A DNA stretch of 64,000 bases from Planctomycetota bacterium. GTDB taxonomy: Bacteria; Planctomycetota; UBA1135; GCA-002686595. Under the pieces are notes generated by a model. The model searched no databases. It was not told the origin of the DNA and worked only from the letters and a program-made list of their open reading frames with translations. The position numbers and the translations under genes are program-made. Below, one piece after another: positions 47,319 through 58,171 of this stretch. Position 1 is the first letter of the stretch, and every line of letters begins with the position of its first letter. The stretch spans positions 1-64,000 of the forward strand of contig JAIOPM010000039.1 in assembly GCA_021413885.1 (NCBI GenBank), written 5' to 3'.

Positions 47319-47320
47319 CG

Positions 47321-49210
47321 ATGTGCGGCCTGTGCGGCGTCGCTCTCGCCGATTCGCGCGCGCGCGCGGACGAGTCCGAGCTCGAACTCGCGGCCCGTTC
47401 GATCCGCCATCGCGGCCCCGACGACTTCGGCGCCTGGACACGCGGTGGTTTCGGAATCGCGTTCCGGCGTCTCTCGATCATCGACGTCGCGGGCGGACAC
47501 CAGCCTTTCGAGAACGAAACCGGCGACATCGGCTTGGTCGGCAACGGCGAGATCTACAACCACGTCGAGCTGCGGCGCGAACTCGTCGCGCGCGGCCACC
47601 GCTTCCGCTCGAACTCGGATATCGAGACGTTGGTGCATCTCTACGAGGAGCACGGCGACGCGTTCGTCGAGCGCTTGATCGGCATGTACGCGTTCGCGTT
47701 GGTCGACGTGCGCGACGCGCGGCGGCCGAAGCTCCTGATCGGACGCGACCGCCTCGGGATCAAACCGTTGTACTGGGCCGAGAGTCCCCGTGGCCTCGCG
47801 TTCGGCAGCGAAGCGAAGGTCCTGCTCGCGCTGGGCTTCGGCGAACGTCGCCTGCGCAGCGAGAAGTTGCTCGACTACTTGGTCTCCGGTTACGTCGGCG
47901 GCGAGGACGCGGCGTGGTCGGGCGTGAAGCGCCTGCCGCCCGCGACGACGCTCGCCTGGACGCCGGGCGAAGCGCCGAAGCTCCGCCGGTACTGGGACCT
48001 GCCGACCGATCGTCTGCGCGGACCGGCCGACGCGGAGGAGATCCTCGAGCTCTTCGACCGCGTCGTGCGCGACCACCTGATCTCCGACGTGCCGCTCGGC
48101 GCGTTCCTGTCGGGCGGCATCGATTCGAACGCGGTCGTCGACGCGATGGCGCGCGTGTCGAAGGAGCAGGTCGTCGCGTGCTCGGTCGGCTTCCGCGAGA
48201 AGAGCCACGACGAACTCGACCTCGCGCGCCTGACCGCGACGCGTATCGGCGCGCGGCACCACACCGAAGTGCTCGAACCGGATCCGCGGCTCGCGATCGA
48301 TCCGCTCGCGTGGCTGTTCGACGAGCCGCACGCGGATCCGTCGAACGTGCCGACGTTTCTCGTGTCGAAGATGGCGCGCGAGCACGTCACCGTCGCGCTC
48401 TCCGGCGACGGCGGCGACGAAGTCTTCGCGGGCTATCGTCGTTACGTCCACGACGTCGCGGAGAACCGCGTGCGCGCGCGGCTCGGCGCCGGCGGCACCA
48501 AGCTCGTCGGCGCGTTGGGCGTGCGCTACCCGAAGCTCGATTGGGCGCCGCGCGTGTTACGCGCGAAGACGTTCCTCTCCAACGTCGGGCTCGATCCGGC
48601 GCGCGCGTACTGGAACAGCGTCTCGCAACTCGACCGCGACACGGCGCTCGGGCTGCTCGCGCCGGACCTGGCTCGCTCGCTCGCCGACCACGATCCGTTC
48701 GAGGCGTTCGAGAAGATCTACCGGCGCCCCGCCGTCGACGATCCGCTCTACCGCGCCCAGTACGCCGACTTCCACACCTACCTGCCCGATCAGATCCTCG
48801 CGAAGGTCGATCGCGCGGCGATGGGGGTGTCGCTCGAAGTGCGTCCGCCGATCCTCGATCACCGTTTCGTCGAGCGTTTCGCTCCGCTGCCTGCGCGCGA
48901 GAAGGTGCGCGGCGCGCGCGGCAAGCACGCGTTCCGCGAAGCGCTGCGTTCGCGTCTGCCGAGCGCGATCCTCGACGGTCGCAAACGTGGCTTCGACACG
49001 CCGTTGAAGGCGTGGATCCGTGGACCGCTCGCGGCGCCGGTCGCCGAAGCGCTCGAGACCTTGCCCGAGGATTGGTTCGCGCGCGAGAAACTGCGCGGCC
49101 TGCTCGCCGAGCACGTGAACGGCGCGCGCGATCACGGCCGCGTGCTGTGGAGCCTGTTCGTGCTCGAACAGTGGCGCCGGCGACACGGAGTGGTCGGCCT
49201 CGCGTCATGA
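47321..49210 (+). CDS. Asparagine synthase (glutamine-hydrolysing)-like amidotransferase of XrtA type
   Basis: A 629-aa protein, ATG 47321. Cys2 is the glutaminase nucleophile (MCGLCGVALAD), with RHRGPDDFGAW and VGNGEIYNHVELR. The synthetase domain has the PP-loop FLSGGIDSNAVVDAM (about 265) and ALSGDGGDEVFAGY. The C-terminal part includes DQILAKVDRAAMGVSLEVRPPIL. It resembles the exosortase A-associated amidotransferase subfamily found in exopolysaccharide loci, where it probably amidates a sugar acid rather than making asparagine; this is inference from context. It overlaps the next GT4 by 4 bp. Confidence 0.88.
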   Translation: MCGLCGVALADSRARADESELELAARSIRHRGPDDFGAWTRGGFGIAFRRLSIIDVAGGHQPFENETGDIGLVGNGEIYNHVELRRELVARGHRFRSNSDIETLVHLYEEHGDAFVERLIGMYAFALVDVRDARRPKLLIGRDRLGIKPLYWAESPRGLAFGSEAKVLLALGFGERRLRSEKLLDYLVSGYVGGEDAAWSGVKRLPPATTLAWTPGEAPKLRRYWDLPTDRLRGPADAEEILELFDRVVRDHLISDVPLGAFLSGGIDSNAVVDAMARVSKEQVVACSVGFREKSHDELDLARLTATRIGARHHTEVLEPDPRLAIDPLAWLFDEPHADPSNVPTFLVSKMAREHVTVALSGDGGDEVFAGYRRYVHDVAENRVRARLGAGGTKLVGALGVRYPKLDWAPRVLRAKTFLSNVGLDPARAYWNSVSQLDRDTALGLLAPDLARSLADHDPFEAFEKIYRRPAVDDPLYRAQYADFHTYLPDQILAKVDRAAMGVSLEVRPPILDHRFVERFAPLPAREKVRGARGKHAFREALRSRLPSAILDGRKRGFDTPLKAWIRGPLAAPVAEALETLPEDWFAREKLRGLLAEHVNGARDHGRVLWSLFVLEQWRRRHGVVGLAS

Positions 49211-50391
49211 GGATCGCGGTCCTCACGTCGCTCTATCCGTCGGCGACTCGTCCTCACGAAGGCCTCTTCGCGGAGCGGCGTTGGTCGGGGATGCGCGCTC
49301 GCGGCCACGAAGTCCGCATCGTTCAGCCCGTTCCGCGCGCGCCGTTCCCCGTGTCGCTGGTCGCGCGCTACGGCGAACTCGCGGCGATGCCGGAGCGTGA
49401 AGAGCGCGTGGGAATCACGATCGAACGCCCGCGCTACTTGCACCTGCCTCGCGCCGCGCGCGGGAACGCGGCGCGTTTCGCGACGCGCGGGATGGAGCTC
49501 TTCACCGCGAACACTCGACCCGACGTCGTCGTCTGCGACTACGCGTGGCCCGCGGCGGTCGCGGCACACGCGTGCGCGCGGGAGAAGCTCGCGTGCGTGA
49601 TCTCCGGTCGAGGCAGTGACGTGTTGCAAGTCGCGGGCGAGGCGGGGCTCGGGGACGAGCTCGCGTCCGCGTTGAAAGCCGCGGGGCATTGGTGCGCGGT
49701 GTCGCAAGACTTGGTGCGGCGCATGGACGAACTCGCCGGCGCGCCGGGGCGCGGCGTGCTCGTCGCCAACGGCGTCGACCTCGAACTCTTCGCGCTGCGC
49801 GACCGCGAGCGCACGCGCGCGGAGCTCGGCGTCGATCCCAAGCTCGCGTTGGTGCTCGTGGTCGGGCACCTGATCGAGCGCAAGGATCCGCTGCTCGCGC
49901 TGCGTTCGTTCCTCGCGTGGACCAAGAGCACCGCGCCGTTCGCGAAGCTCGTCTTCATCGGCCGCGGGCCGCTCGAAGCGGCCGTGCGCGCGGAGGCCGA
50001 CACCGCGGGCATGCAACACGCCGTCGAGCTGGTCGGCGAGAAGCCGCCGACGGAGCTCGCGCGGTGGTACGCGGCGGCGGACGCGCTGCTCCTGACCAGC
50101 TCGCGCGAAGGTCGCCCGAACGTGGTGCTCGAAGCGCTCGCGAGCGGTCTTCCAGTCGTGGCGACGCGCGCCGGCGGAACAGCGGAGTTGCTCGAAGGAC
50201 TGCCGCACGCGCTCGCGGGCACGCGCGATCCCGACGAGATCGGACGGCTGCTCGCGCTGACGTTGAGCTCGCGTCCGAACGCCGCGACGTTGCACGCGCG
50301 CGTCGAGCCGCTGTCGTGGCGCGCGAGCTTCGAGACGTTGGAAGCGCTGCTCGAACGCGCGCTCGCCGAAAGCCGTGGAGGCGCGCGATGA
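49207..50391 (+). CDS. GT4-family glycosyltransferase
   Basis: A 394-aa GT-B protein, ATG 49207 in the previous stop. MRIAVLTSLYPSATRPHEG is a frequent start in exopolysaccharide-locus GT4 enzymes. The donor domain has VLVVGHLIERKDPLLAL (about 216) and the acidic motif in EGRPNVVLEALASGLPVVA near 305. It also ends in an ATGA overlap with the next GT4. The sugar donor is unknown. Confidence 0.9.
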   Translation: MRIAVLTSLYPSATRPHEGLFAERRWSGMRARGHEVRIVQPVPRAPFPVSLVARYGELAAMPEREERVGITIERPRYLHLPRAARGNAARFATRGMELFTANTRPDVVVCDYAWPAAVAAHACAREKLACVISGRGSDVLQVAGEAGLGDELASALKAAGHWCAVSQDLVRRMDELAGAPGRGVLVANGVDLELFALRDRERTRAELGVDPKLALVLVVGHLIERKDPLLALRSFLAWTKSTAPFAKLVFIGRGPLEAAVRAEADTAGMQHAVELVGEKPPTELARWYAAADALLLTSSREGRPNVVLEALASGLPVVATRAGGTAELLEGLPHALAGTRDPDEIGRLLALTLSSRPNAATLHARVEPLSWRASFETLEALLERALAESRGGAR

Positions 50392-51554
50392 GGATCCTCT
50401 ACCACCATCGCACGCAGGCCGAGGACGGCCAGGCCGTCCACATCCGCTCGCTGCAACAGGCGTTCGTCGCGGAAGGACACGAGGTCGACGAGGTCGCGTT
50501 GGTCGAACGTTCGAACGCTCCGGCGCCGCACGCGCCGCAGGCTCGTCCTTCGCCGTGGCGCGGCGTCACCAAGCTCCCGCGCTTCGCCCGCGAGCTCGCC
50601 GAATACGCCTACACGCTCGTCGCCGAGCGCAAGGTCGTCGCGGCGGCGCGGCGCTTCCGGCCCGACTTCGTCTACGAGCGCTACGCGTTCGGCAACCTCG
50701 GCGGCGTGCGCGCGGCGCGCAAGCTCGGGGTACCGCTGGTGCTCGAGGTGAACTCGCCGATGGTGGTCGAGCTCGCGAAGACCCGCGGCCTCTCGTTCCC
50801 CGGTTTCGCGCGGAGCATGGAGACGCGCATCTTCCGCGGCGCCGACGTCGTCTGCGTCGTCACCGGAGTGCTTGGCGAGATGCTCGCGGAGTACGGCGTC
50901 GCGCGCGAGCGACTGCTGGTGACGCCGAACGGCGTGCACCTCGATCAATACGCGGAGCCAACCGTCGCGGGCCGGACGCGCGCGCGCGGAGAGCTCGGGC
51001 TGCCGCCCACCGGCTTGGTGTTCGGCTTCACCGGCTACTACCGCGACTGGCACCGGCTCGACCTCGTGATCGACGCGCTCGCGAAACCGGAGCTCGCGTC
51101 GACGCGCCTGGTGCTCGTCGGCGAAGGGCCGGCGCGCCCCGAACTCGAAGCTCGCGCACGCTCGACCGGAACGGCGGCGCGCGTACACTTCGTCGGTCCG
51201 AGGCCGCACGCCGCGATTCCGGCGCTGCTCGAAGCCTTCGACGTCGCCCTGGTGCCCGCGATCAATCCGTATGCGTCGCCGCTCAAACTGCACGAGTACA
51301 TGGCCGCCGGCCTCGCCGTGATCGCGCCCGATCAGCCGAACCTGTGCGAGGTGTTGAACGACCGCGAGAACGCGCTCTTGGTCGCGCCGGGCGACGGCGC
51401 GGTGCTCGCCGCGGCGATGGGGGAACTCAGCCGCGACGACACGTTGCGCGCGCGTCTCGGCGCGAACGCGCGCCGGACGATCGTCGAACACGACCTGACG
51501 TGGCGCGGCAACGCGCGGCGCGTCGTCGAAGCCGTGAAGAGGCTGCGGCGATGA
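50388..51554 (+). CDS. GT4-family glycosyltransferase
   Basis: A 388-aa GT-B protein, ATG 50388 (MRILYHHRTQAEDGQAVHIR, an opening typical of XrtA-locus glycosyltransferases). Donor domain: VFGFTGYYRDWHRLDLVIDA (about 206-225), and LHEYMAAGLAVIAPDQPNL near 305 holds the acidic motif. It overlaps the deacetylase gene by 4 bp. Together with the previous GT4 it would add consecutive sugars to the repeat unit. Confidence 0.9.
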   Translation: MRILYHHRTQAEDGQAVHIRSLQQAFVAEGHEVDEVALVERSNAPAPHAPQARPSPWRGVTKLPRFARELAEYAYTLVAERKVVAAARRFRPDFVYERYAFGNLGGVRAARKLGVPLVLEVNSPMVVELAKTRGLSFPGFARSMETRIFRGADVVCVVTGVLGEMLAEYGVARERLLVTPNGVHLDQYAEPTVAGRTRARGELGLPPTGLVFGFTGYYRDWHRLDLVIDALAKPELASTRLVLVGEGPARPELEARARSTGTAARVHFVGPRPHAAIPALLEAFDVALVPAINPYASPLKLHEYMAAGLAVIAPDQPNLCEVLNDRENALLVAPGDGAVLAAAMGELSRDDTLRARLGANARRTIVEHDLTWRGNARRVVEAVKRLRR

Positions 51555-52405
51555 CCGAACGTCCGCTGCACGCCTTCTCCTTCGACGTCGAGGAGTACTT
51601 CCAGGTCGCGAACCTGCGGCATCACTTCGCGCGCGACGACTGGGAGCACGTCGAGTCGCGCCTGCACGTCGGCATGGACCGCATCCTCGCCGCGCTCGAC
51701 CGCCACGACGCGAAGGCGACGTTCTTCTTCCTCGGTTGGATCGCGGAACAGCATCCCGAGTTCGTGAAGCGCTGCGTGAGCGCGGGTCACGAGGTCGCGA
51801 GCCACGGCTACGAGCACGAGTTCCTGTGGGACCTCGGGCCCGAGCGTTTCGTCGGCGACCTCGAGCGCACAGAGCGAGCGCTCGTCGCCGCCGGCGCGCC
51901 GAAGCCGATCGGATTCCGCGCGTCGACGTTCACGCTGACGCGCAAGACTTGGTGGGCGCTCGACACGCTCGTCGCGCGCGGCTACCGCTACGACTCGAGC
52001 ATCCATCCCGTGCGCCATCCGACGTACGGCATCCCCGACTTCGAACCGGACATCTCGACGATCCGCACCGAGCGCGGCTCGATCGTCGAGTTCCCGGTCG
52101 CGACGTTTCCGTTCGCGGGCCGCAACCTGCCGATGGGCGGCGGCGGCTACTTCCGTCTCTTGCCCGGCGCGGTGACGCGCGCCGCGTTGCGGGGGCTCGA
52201 GAGGCGCGGACGCAGCGGGCTCTTCTACCTGCACCCGTGGGAGTTCGATCCCGAGCAACCGCGTTGCCCCGCCGGCGCGACGCAGCGCTTCCGCCACTAC
52301 GTCAACCTCGACCGCACGCTGCCGCGGCTCGAACGGATGCTGGCCGAGTTCCGCTTCCGCACGATCCGCGAAGTGCTCGCGTCGCACGGACATGGACCCG
52401 CCTAA
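51551..52405 (+). CDS. XrtA-type polysaccharide deacetylase (CE4 plus DUF3473)
   Basis: A 284-aa protein, ATG 51551. It opens HAFSFDVEEYFQVANL (Asp12 metal ligand), a signature of the PEP-CTERM-locus deacetylase subfamily. The HxxxH motif is SHGYEHEF, then GFRASTFTL and LPMGGGGYFRLLP. FYLHPWEFDPEQPR lies in the C-terminal DUF3473 region. It removes acetyl groups from the nascent polysaccharide. Its last codons share 4 bp with the convergent TPR gene. Confidence 0.92.
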   Translation: MTERPLHAFSFDVEEYFQVANLRHHFARDDWEHVESRLHVGMDRILAALDRHDAKATFFFLGWIAEQHPEFVKRCVSAGHEVASHGYEHEFLWDLGPERFVGDLERTERALVAAGAPKPIGFRASTFTLTRKTWWALDTLVARGYRYDSSIHPVRHPTYGIPDFEPDISTIRTERGSIVEFPVATFPFAGRNLPMGGGGYFRLLPGAVTRAALRGLERRGRSGLFYLHPWEFDPEQPRCPAGATQRFRHYVNLDRTLPRLERMLAEFRFRTIREVLASHGHGPA

Positions 52406-55400
52406 TCGGCTTTCTCGTCGGTCTTCGGCGCGCGGCCGGGGATCTGGTTCGCGAGGTTGCCGAGCGCGCTCAGGAGGTTCTGACGCACCGGGTCGGTGAC
52501 CAGGGCACGCACCGTCTCGAGCACCACGCTCGCCGTCTGGCGATCCTGGTAGCGCGCGCGCTGCACGAGCTGCGTGCCGTAGAACTGCCCGAGGTCGGCG
52601 ATGCTGACGCGGCCGGTCGCGCGCTCCTTGTTCTCCCAGAGCCGCGCGAGGATCTCGATGCCCGCGTCGCGCGAGGTCGCGCCCGAGTTGCAGTACGAGC
52701 GCGCTTGCGTGAACTCGAGGTCGAGGTCGGGCGCGGTCGTGCGTTCGAGGCGCATCACGACGTCGATGCTCTCGCGCACGCGATCGACGTCGCGGCCGGT
52801 CGCCGACAAGAGCCACGCGATCGCGCGGCGCGTCTTGCCGTCGGGGACCATGCGTTGGACGAACTCGTAGAGCTCGACGGCTTCGTTCGGCTTGCCGCGG
52901 TCGGTCAAGCACTCGCCGAGCATCAACCACGTCTCGATCGACCCGGGACGCTTCTCGAGCTCGAGCCGCACGAAGTCTTCGGCGCGCGTCGGGTCGAGGC
53001 GCGCGTAGAAGTCCTTCCACTGGCGCGTCGCGTCGCGGCGCAGGATCTCGATCGCGCGCTGCTGCGTCGAGATCCGGAAGCGGCGCAGACGTTCGTACGC
53101 GCGCGAGACGCCGACCGCCGGCAACGTCGGCGCGGAGACGACGTCGAGCTTCGCGAGCTCGAGCGCGACCCACGGGTCGGCGGGGAAGCGCTTCGACAAG
53201 GCCTCGAGCCGCGCGGCGCGCAGCGTCGGCGTCACTTGGTCCTTCGCTTGGAGCGCGGCTTCGTCCATCAGTTGGATCAACTCGCCGACGTACTCGGAGT
53301 GCGATTCGACCGGCGCGACTTCGCACGCGCGCGCGAGCGCGGCGACCGCCGAGCCCCATTGCCCGCGACCCTTCTCGATGTCGGCGAGCTTGACCAGCGC
53401 CGGCAGCAGATCCGGATTCGCGTCGAGCGCCGCGCGCGCCGCCGCCGCGGCTTCGTCGAGGTCGTTCTTCGCCTCGAGGTCCCACGCGCGCACGAGCAGC
53501 TCCTCGGCCTCGTCGCCGCTGGTCGCGCCGAGCGCCTTGCGCCGCGCGTTGCGCAGACGGACGAGCTCGATATCGTCGAAACGACCGATGCGCGCCTGCG
53601 CGACGTCCTCGAGCAACGCCCAACCGGGCGCGAAGTGGGGGAACGCGCGGACCACGGCCGTCAGCAAGTCCTCGGCGCGCTCGGAGTGATTGAGCAGGAT
53701 CTCGGCGCGCGCCGCGAGGTACGTCGGCCACAACGAACCGGGCGCCGGCGGCGCGGCGAGTTGCGCGCCGCGTGCGACGACCCAAGGCGCCCACGAACGC
53801 GAGTTCGAAGCCAGCACGAGCCCGAGCGCCTGACGCGGATCCGCGGTCGAACCCTCGCCGCGCAGGAACACCATCGTCTCGAGGTCGGCCTCTTCGCCGA
53901 ACGGACGGATCTCGTCGGCGGGCGTACCGCGCATCAACGCGATGCCGGCGCTGACGAGCGGCCAGAGCGGATCCTCGGGGTGACTGCGCAAGCCGTCGGC
54001 GACGGCGCGCTCGGCCTGGTCGACGCGTTCATCGTAGAACGCGAGGATTGCGGTCTGCAGCGGCGTCGGCTTGAAGCGCGTGCGGGCGAGCTCGCGGACG
54101 TGGAACGGCAGACGGCTCCACGCGCGATCGTCGAGCACCATCATCAAGCGTCCGAGCTCGGGCCCGCCGTTCTCGTCGAACGCGGCCGCGCGCTCGATCG
54201 CGTCCTCGGCGGCGCGTCGGTCGGCTTCGAGCCACGCGACTTCCGCGAGCCGCAGGTAGAGCCCGCCGCCGCGCTGATCCTTCTGAGCTTCGACGGCACG
54301 CGCGAGTTCGCCGGCTTCGTGCGCGCGACCGGACGCGAGCAGGAGGTCGACGCCCGCCAACACGCCGACGCTATCGAGGCTCGCGGCCTTGCCGACGGAT
54401 TCGATCCACTGCGCGAGGTGCTTGTCGTCCTGCGCGTGCAGCGCGGCCGACAGCGCGAGCGGCAACGCGTCGCCGAATTGCGGCGAACCGGGCTCGATCT
54501 CGCTCAGGATGTCGAGCGCGGTGCCCCAACGCTTCAAGTCCGCGTACAGGTTGCCGATCAGCAGACGACCTTCGTCGCCGAGCGGCGCGGTGTCGAGCGC
54601 GTACAGTCCGGCGAGCGCGTCCGCCGAACGTCCGTCCTGGCGCAGCGTGCGCGCGGCGAGCAAACGGCCGGTGCGTTCGGGATCCTGGCGCACGAGCTCG
54701 AGCATCTCCGCGTCGGTCAACGTGCCGTCGGGGAGCTTCTTCAGGAGCCGCAGGATCTGCGGCTCGGAGCCCGCGCGACGCAGGTGCTCCATCCATTGCT
54801 CGGCCGCGCCCCGCACGTCGCCGGTCGAGAGACACAGGTCCGCGAGGAGATCGACCGCGGGCAGGAAGCCCGGGTACGAATCGAGGAGACGGCGGCAGGC
54901 GGACATCGCCTGCGGCTCGTTCCCGCGTTCCCGGTGGAGTTGGGCGAGGCGCCAGAGCTCGTACGAACCGGCGGAACCGAGCGGTGTGGAGAGACCTTGC
55001 GCCGAGAGTTCTTCGACCAGGATCTCGAGCGCGACGCCGCTCGCGGCGAGGTGCGCTTGACCGGCCTCGACCCAGCGCGGCATCAGGTCGACGCGCTTCT
55101 CGGGGAGCAGACGCAGCGCGTGCGTCAACGCGGTCTCGACCTTGTCGAGCGACTCGGGCTCGGTCTGACGCAAGACTTCGGAGAGGCGCAACCATTCCTC
55201 GCCGCTCGAGTCGGGCGCGACGCGCACGAGGTCGATCAGCGCGGGCTTCTCGTTGAAGACTTCGCCTTGGGCTTGCGCGCAACGAGCCTGCGCGCGGCGC
55301 GCGAGCACGATCGCTCCGGGCACGGGCTCGAACGCGTCGGGCTGGAGGTAGCGCGCGAGCGAGTTGAGCGCCGGGCCGCACTGACGATCTTGGGCTTGGC

Positions 55401-56493
55401 CGACCGCGATGTAGAACTGCGACGCGGAGCGCAGATCGTCGTCGGAGTAGAGGCGCATCTGCTGCGCGATGTACGTCAGCTGACGCCAACGGCCCGCTTG
55501 GTAGAGCGCTTGGCACCATGTCGAGAAGAAGTCCTGGTCGGGGACGAGGCCGCGCGCCATGCGTTGATCGATGACATCGCAGCCGAGGTCGGGCCGGCCC
55601 ATCTCGATCATCGAGCGCAGCACCGTCAACATGATCGCGCGGTCCTGTTGCGCGATCGGATGCACGACGATCGCTTGCGCGAAGTCGATCGCGTCCTGCA
55701 GACGACCCGAGCGTTGGAGGATTCGCGCGTAGGCTTCGAGTGCATCGCGGCTGAGCTTGCCGCGGAACGACTGCACCAACGCGGCGCGGGCTTCGGCGAA
55801 GTCACGGCTCGCGAGATCGAGGATGCGGACGACGTCGCGAGCTTCGGTCTCCTCGGCGGCTTCGAAGTGCTCGCGCAGATCGTGGAGCACGGCGACGCGC
55901 AACGGATCCGCGATGTCCATGCCGGCCGCGCGCTCGATCAACGCCTGCGCCGTGCGCGTTTCCTCTTCGGCCATCACGCCGCGCGTGATCAGGCCCGCGT
56001 CGGCGATGCGTTGGTTCGCGTTGGCGATCAGGATCAGACCGCGTTGGGTCCACGCGTCGATCAGGTCGGGCTCGCGCTTGAGCAGGCTCGAGACGCGCTC
56101 GAGGGCGGCGTCGAGCTTCTTCTCGCGCACGTCGAGTTCGACCAACTTCAGCTCGACCTCCGGATCGCCGGGCCGCCAGGTGTCGAGCACCGCCTGGAAG
56201 TCGCTGCGCGCCTTGGTCGGAGAGCCGACGCCGCGCAGCATCGTGCCGCGGGTCACCAGGATGTCGGCGACCAGCTTCTTGTCGGGCGCGGGCGACTCGG
56301 CGAGCGCCATGCGGAGGGCGAAGTCGAGGTCGTCGAGCGAGCCCTTGGCGTCGGGGTCGGGGCCCTGGACGCGGCGCCGCGCGGACTCGAGCAGCTCCTT
56401 GGGCGTGCGCTCACCGCCGCTGAAGACGAGGCCGCCGAGCAGGCCGACGGCGGCCAGGCAGAAGAGCACCAGGATCCAGGTCGTGAAGCGCAT
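52402..56493 (-). CDS. Giant TPR-repeat membrane-anchored protein
   Basis: A 1363-aa protein, ATG 56493. An N-terminal membrane helix (about 4-26, ILVLFCLAAVGLLGGLVFSG) anchors it, and the rest is helical hairpins of TPR type, with alternating Trp/Leu/Ala patterns such as LVADILVTRGTMLRG. There is no catalytic motif. Very large TPR proteins accompany XrtA exopolysaccharide loci (PrsT-like), so a scaffold for the export machinery is a reasonable guess; PrsT itself is a lipoprotein and shorter, and here there is no lipobox. It is followed on the same strand by the sigma-54 regulator upstream, and overlaps the deacetylase stop by 4 bp. Confidence 0.75.
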   Translation of the reverse strand: MRFTTWILVLFCLAAVGLLGGLVFSGGERTPKELLESARRRVQGPDPDAKGSLDDLDFALRMALAESPAPDKKLVADILVTRGTMLRGVGSPTKARSDFQAVLDTWRPGDPEVELKLVELDVREKKLDAALERVSSLLKREPDLIDAWTQRGLILIANANQRIADAGLITRGVMAEEETRTAQALIERAAGMDIADPLRVAVLHDLREHFEAAEETEARDVVRILDLASRDFAEARAALVQSFRGKLSRDALEAYARILQRSGRLQDAIDFAQAIVVHPIAQQDRAIMLTVLRSMIEMGRPDLGCDVIDQRMARGLVPDQDFFSTWCQALYQAGRWRQLTYIAQQMRLYSDDDLRSASQFYIAVGQAQDRQCGPALNSLARYLQPDAFEPVPGAIVLARRAQARCAQAQGEVFNEKPALIDLVRVAPDSSGEEWLRLSEVLRQTEPESLDKVETALTHALRLLPEKRVDLMPRWVEAGQAHLAASGVALEILVEELSAQGLSTPLGSAGSYELWRLAQLHRERGNEPQAMSACRRLLDSYPGFLPAVDLLADLCLSTGDVRGAAEQWMEHLRRAGSEPQILRLLKKLPDGTLTDAEMLELVRQDPERTGRLLAARTLRQDGRSADALAGLYALDTAPLGDEGRLLIGNLYADLKRWGTALDILSEIEPGSPQFGDALPLALSAALHAQDDKHLAQWIESVGKAASLDSVGVLAGVDLLLASGRAHEAGELARAVEAQKDQRGGGLYLRLAEVAWLEADRRAAEDAIERAAAFDENGGPELGRLMMVLDDRAWSRLPFHVRELARTRFKPTPLQTAILAFYDERVDQAERAVADGLRSHPEDPLWPLVSAGIALMRGTPADEIRPFGEEADLETMVFLRGEGSTADPRQALGLVLASNSRSWAPWVVARGAQLAAPPAPGSLWPTYLAARAEILLNHSERAEDLLTAVVRAFPHFAPGWALLEDVAQARIGRFDDIELVRLRNARRKALGATSGDEAEELLVRAWDLEAKNDLDEAAAAARAALDANPDLLPALVKLADIEKGRGQWGSAVAALARACEVAPVESHSEYVGELIQLMDEAALQAKDQVTPTLRAARLEALSKRFPADPWVALELAKLDVVSAPTLPAVGVSRAYERLRRFRISTQQRAIEILRRDATRQWKDFYARLDPTRAEDFVRLELEKRPGSIETWLMLGECLTDRGKPNEAVELYEFVQRMVPDGKTRRAIAWLLSATGRDVDRVRESIDVVMRLERTTAPDLDLEFTQARSYCNSGATSRDAGIEILARLWENKERATGRVSIADLGQFYGTQLVQRARYQDRQTASVVLETVRALVTDPVRQNLLSALGNLANQIPGRAPKTDEKAD

Positions 56494-56514
56494 CGGGACG
56501 AGTGGGCGAAGCCG

Positions 56515-57954
<1,440 letters not shown>

Positions 57955-58171
57955 GTCGAAACTCCGCAACGCATGTCGAGCCTTTTCGACGGGCGCGTCG
58001 CGCGGTCTGAACGCGCTCTCTCGCCTCTCCGACCGGAAGGGCTTTCCGAGTCGAGCCCCAGCCCGCCGAACCCGGGACGTGCGGGACCCCGGAGTCTGGG
58101 GCCCTTGGAGCCGTGCGCCGAAAAAGGGTTCCCGCCTCGCCGACGGCCTCGGGTACGTTCAGCGATCGTCC
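57955..58171. other. Divergent intergenic region between the regulator and the GT2 pair
   Basis: A 217-bp GC-rich gap with inverted GGGACC/GGTCCC-like stretches (around 58070-58105). No convincing -24/-12 sigma-54 element or -35/-10 pair stands out, although both divergent genes must start here. No coding signal. Confidence 0.3.
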
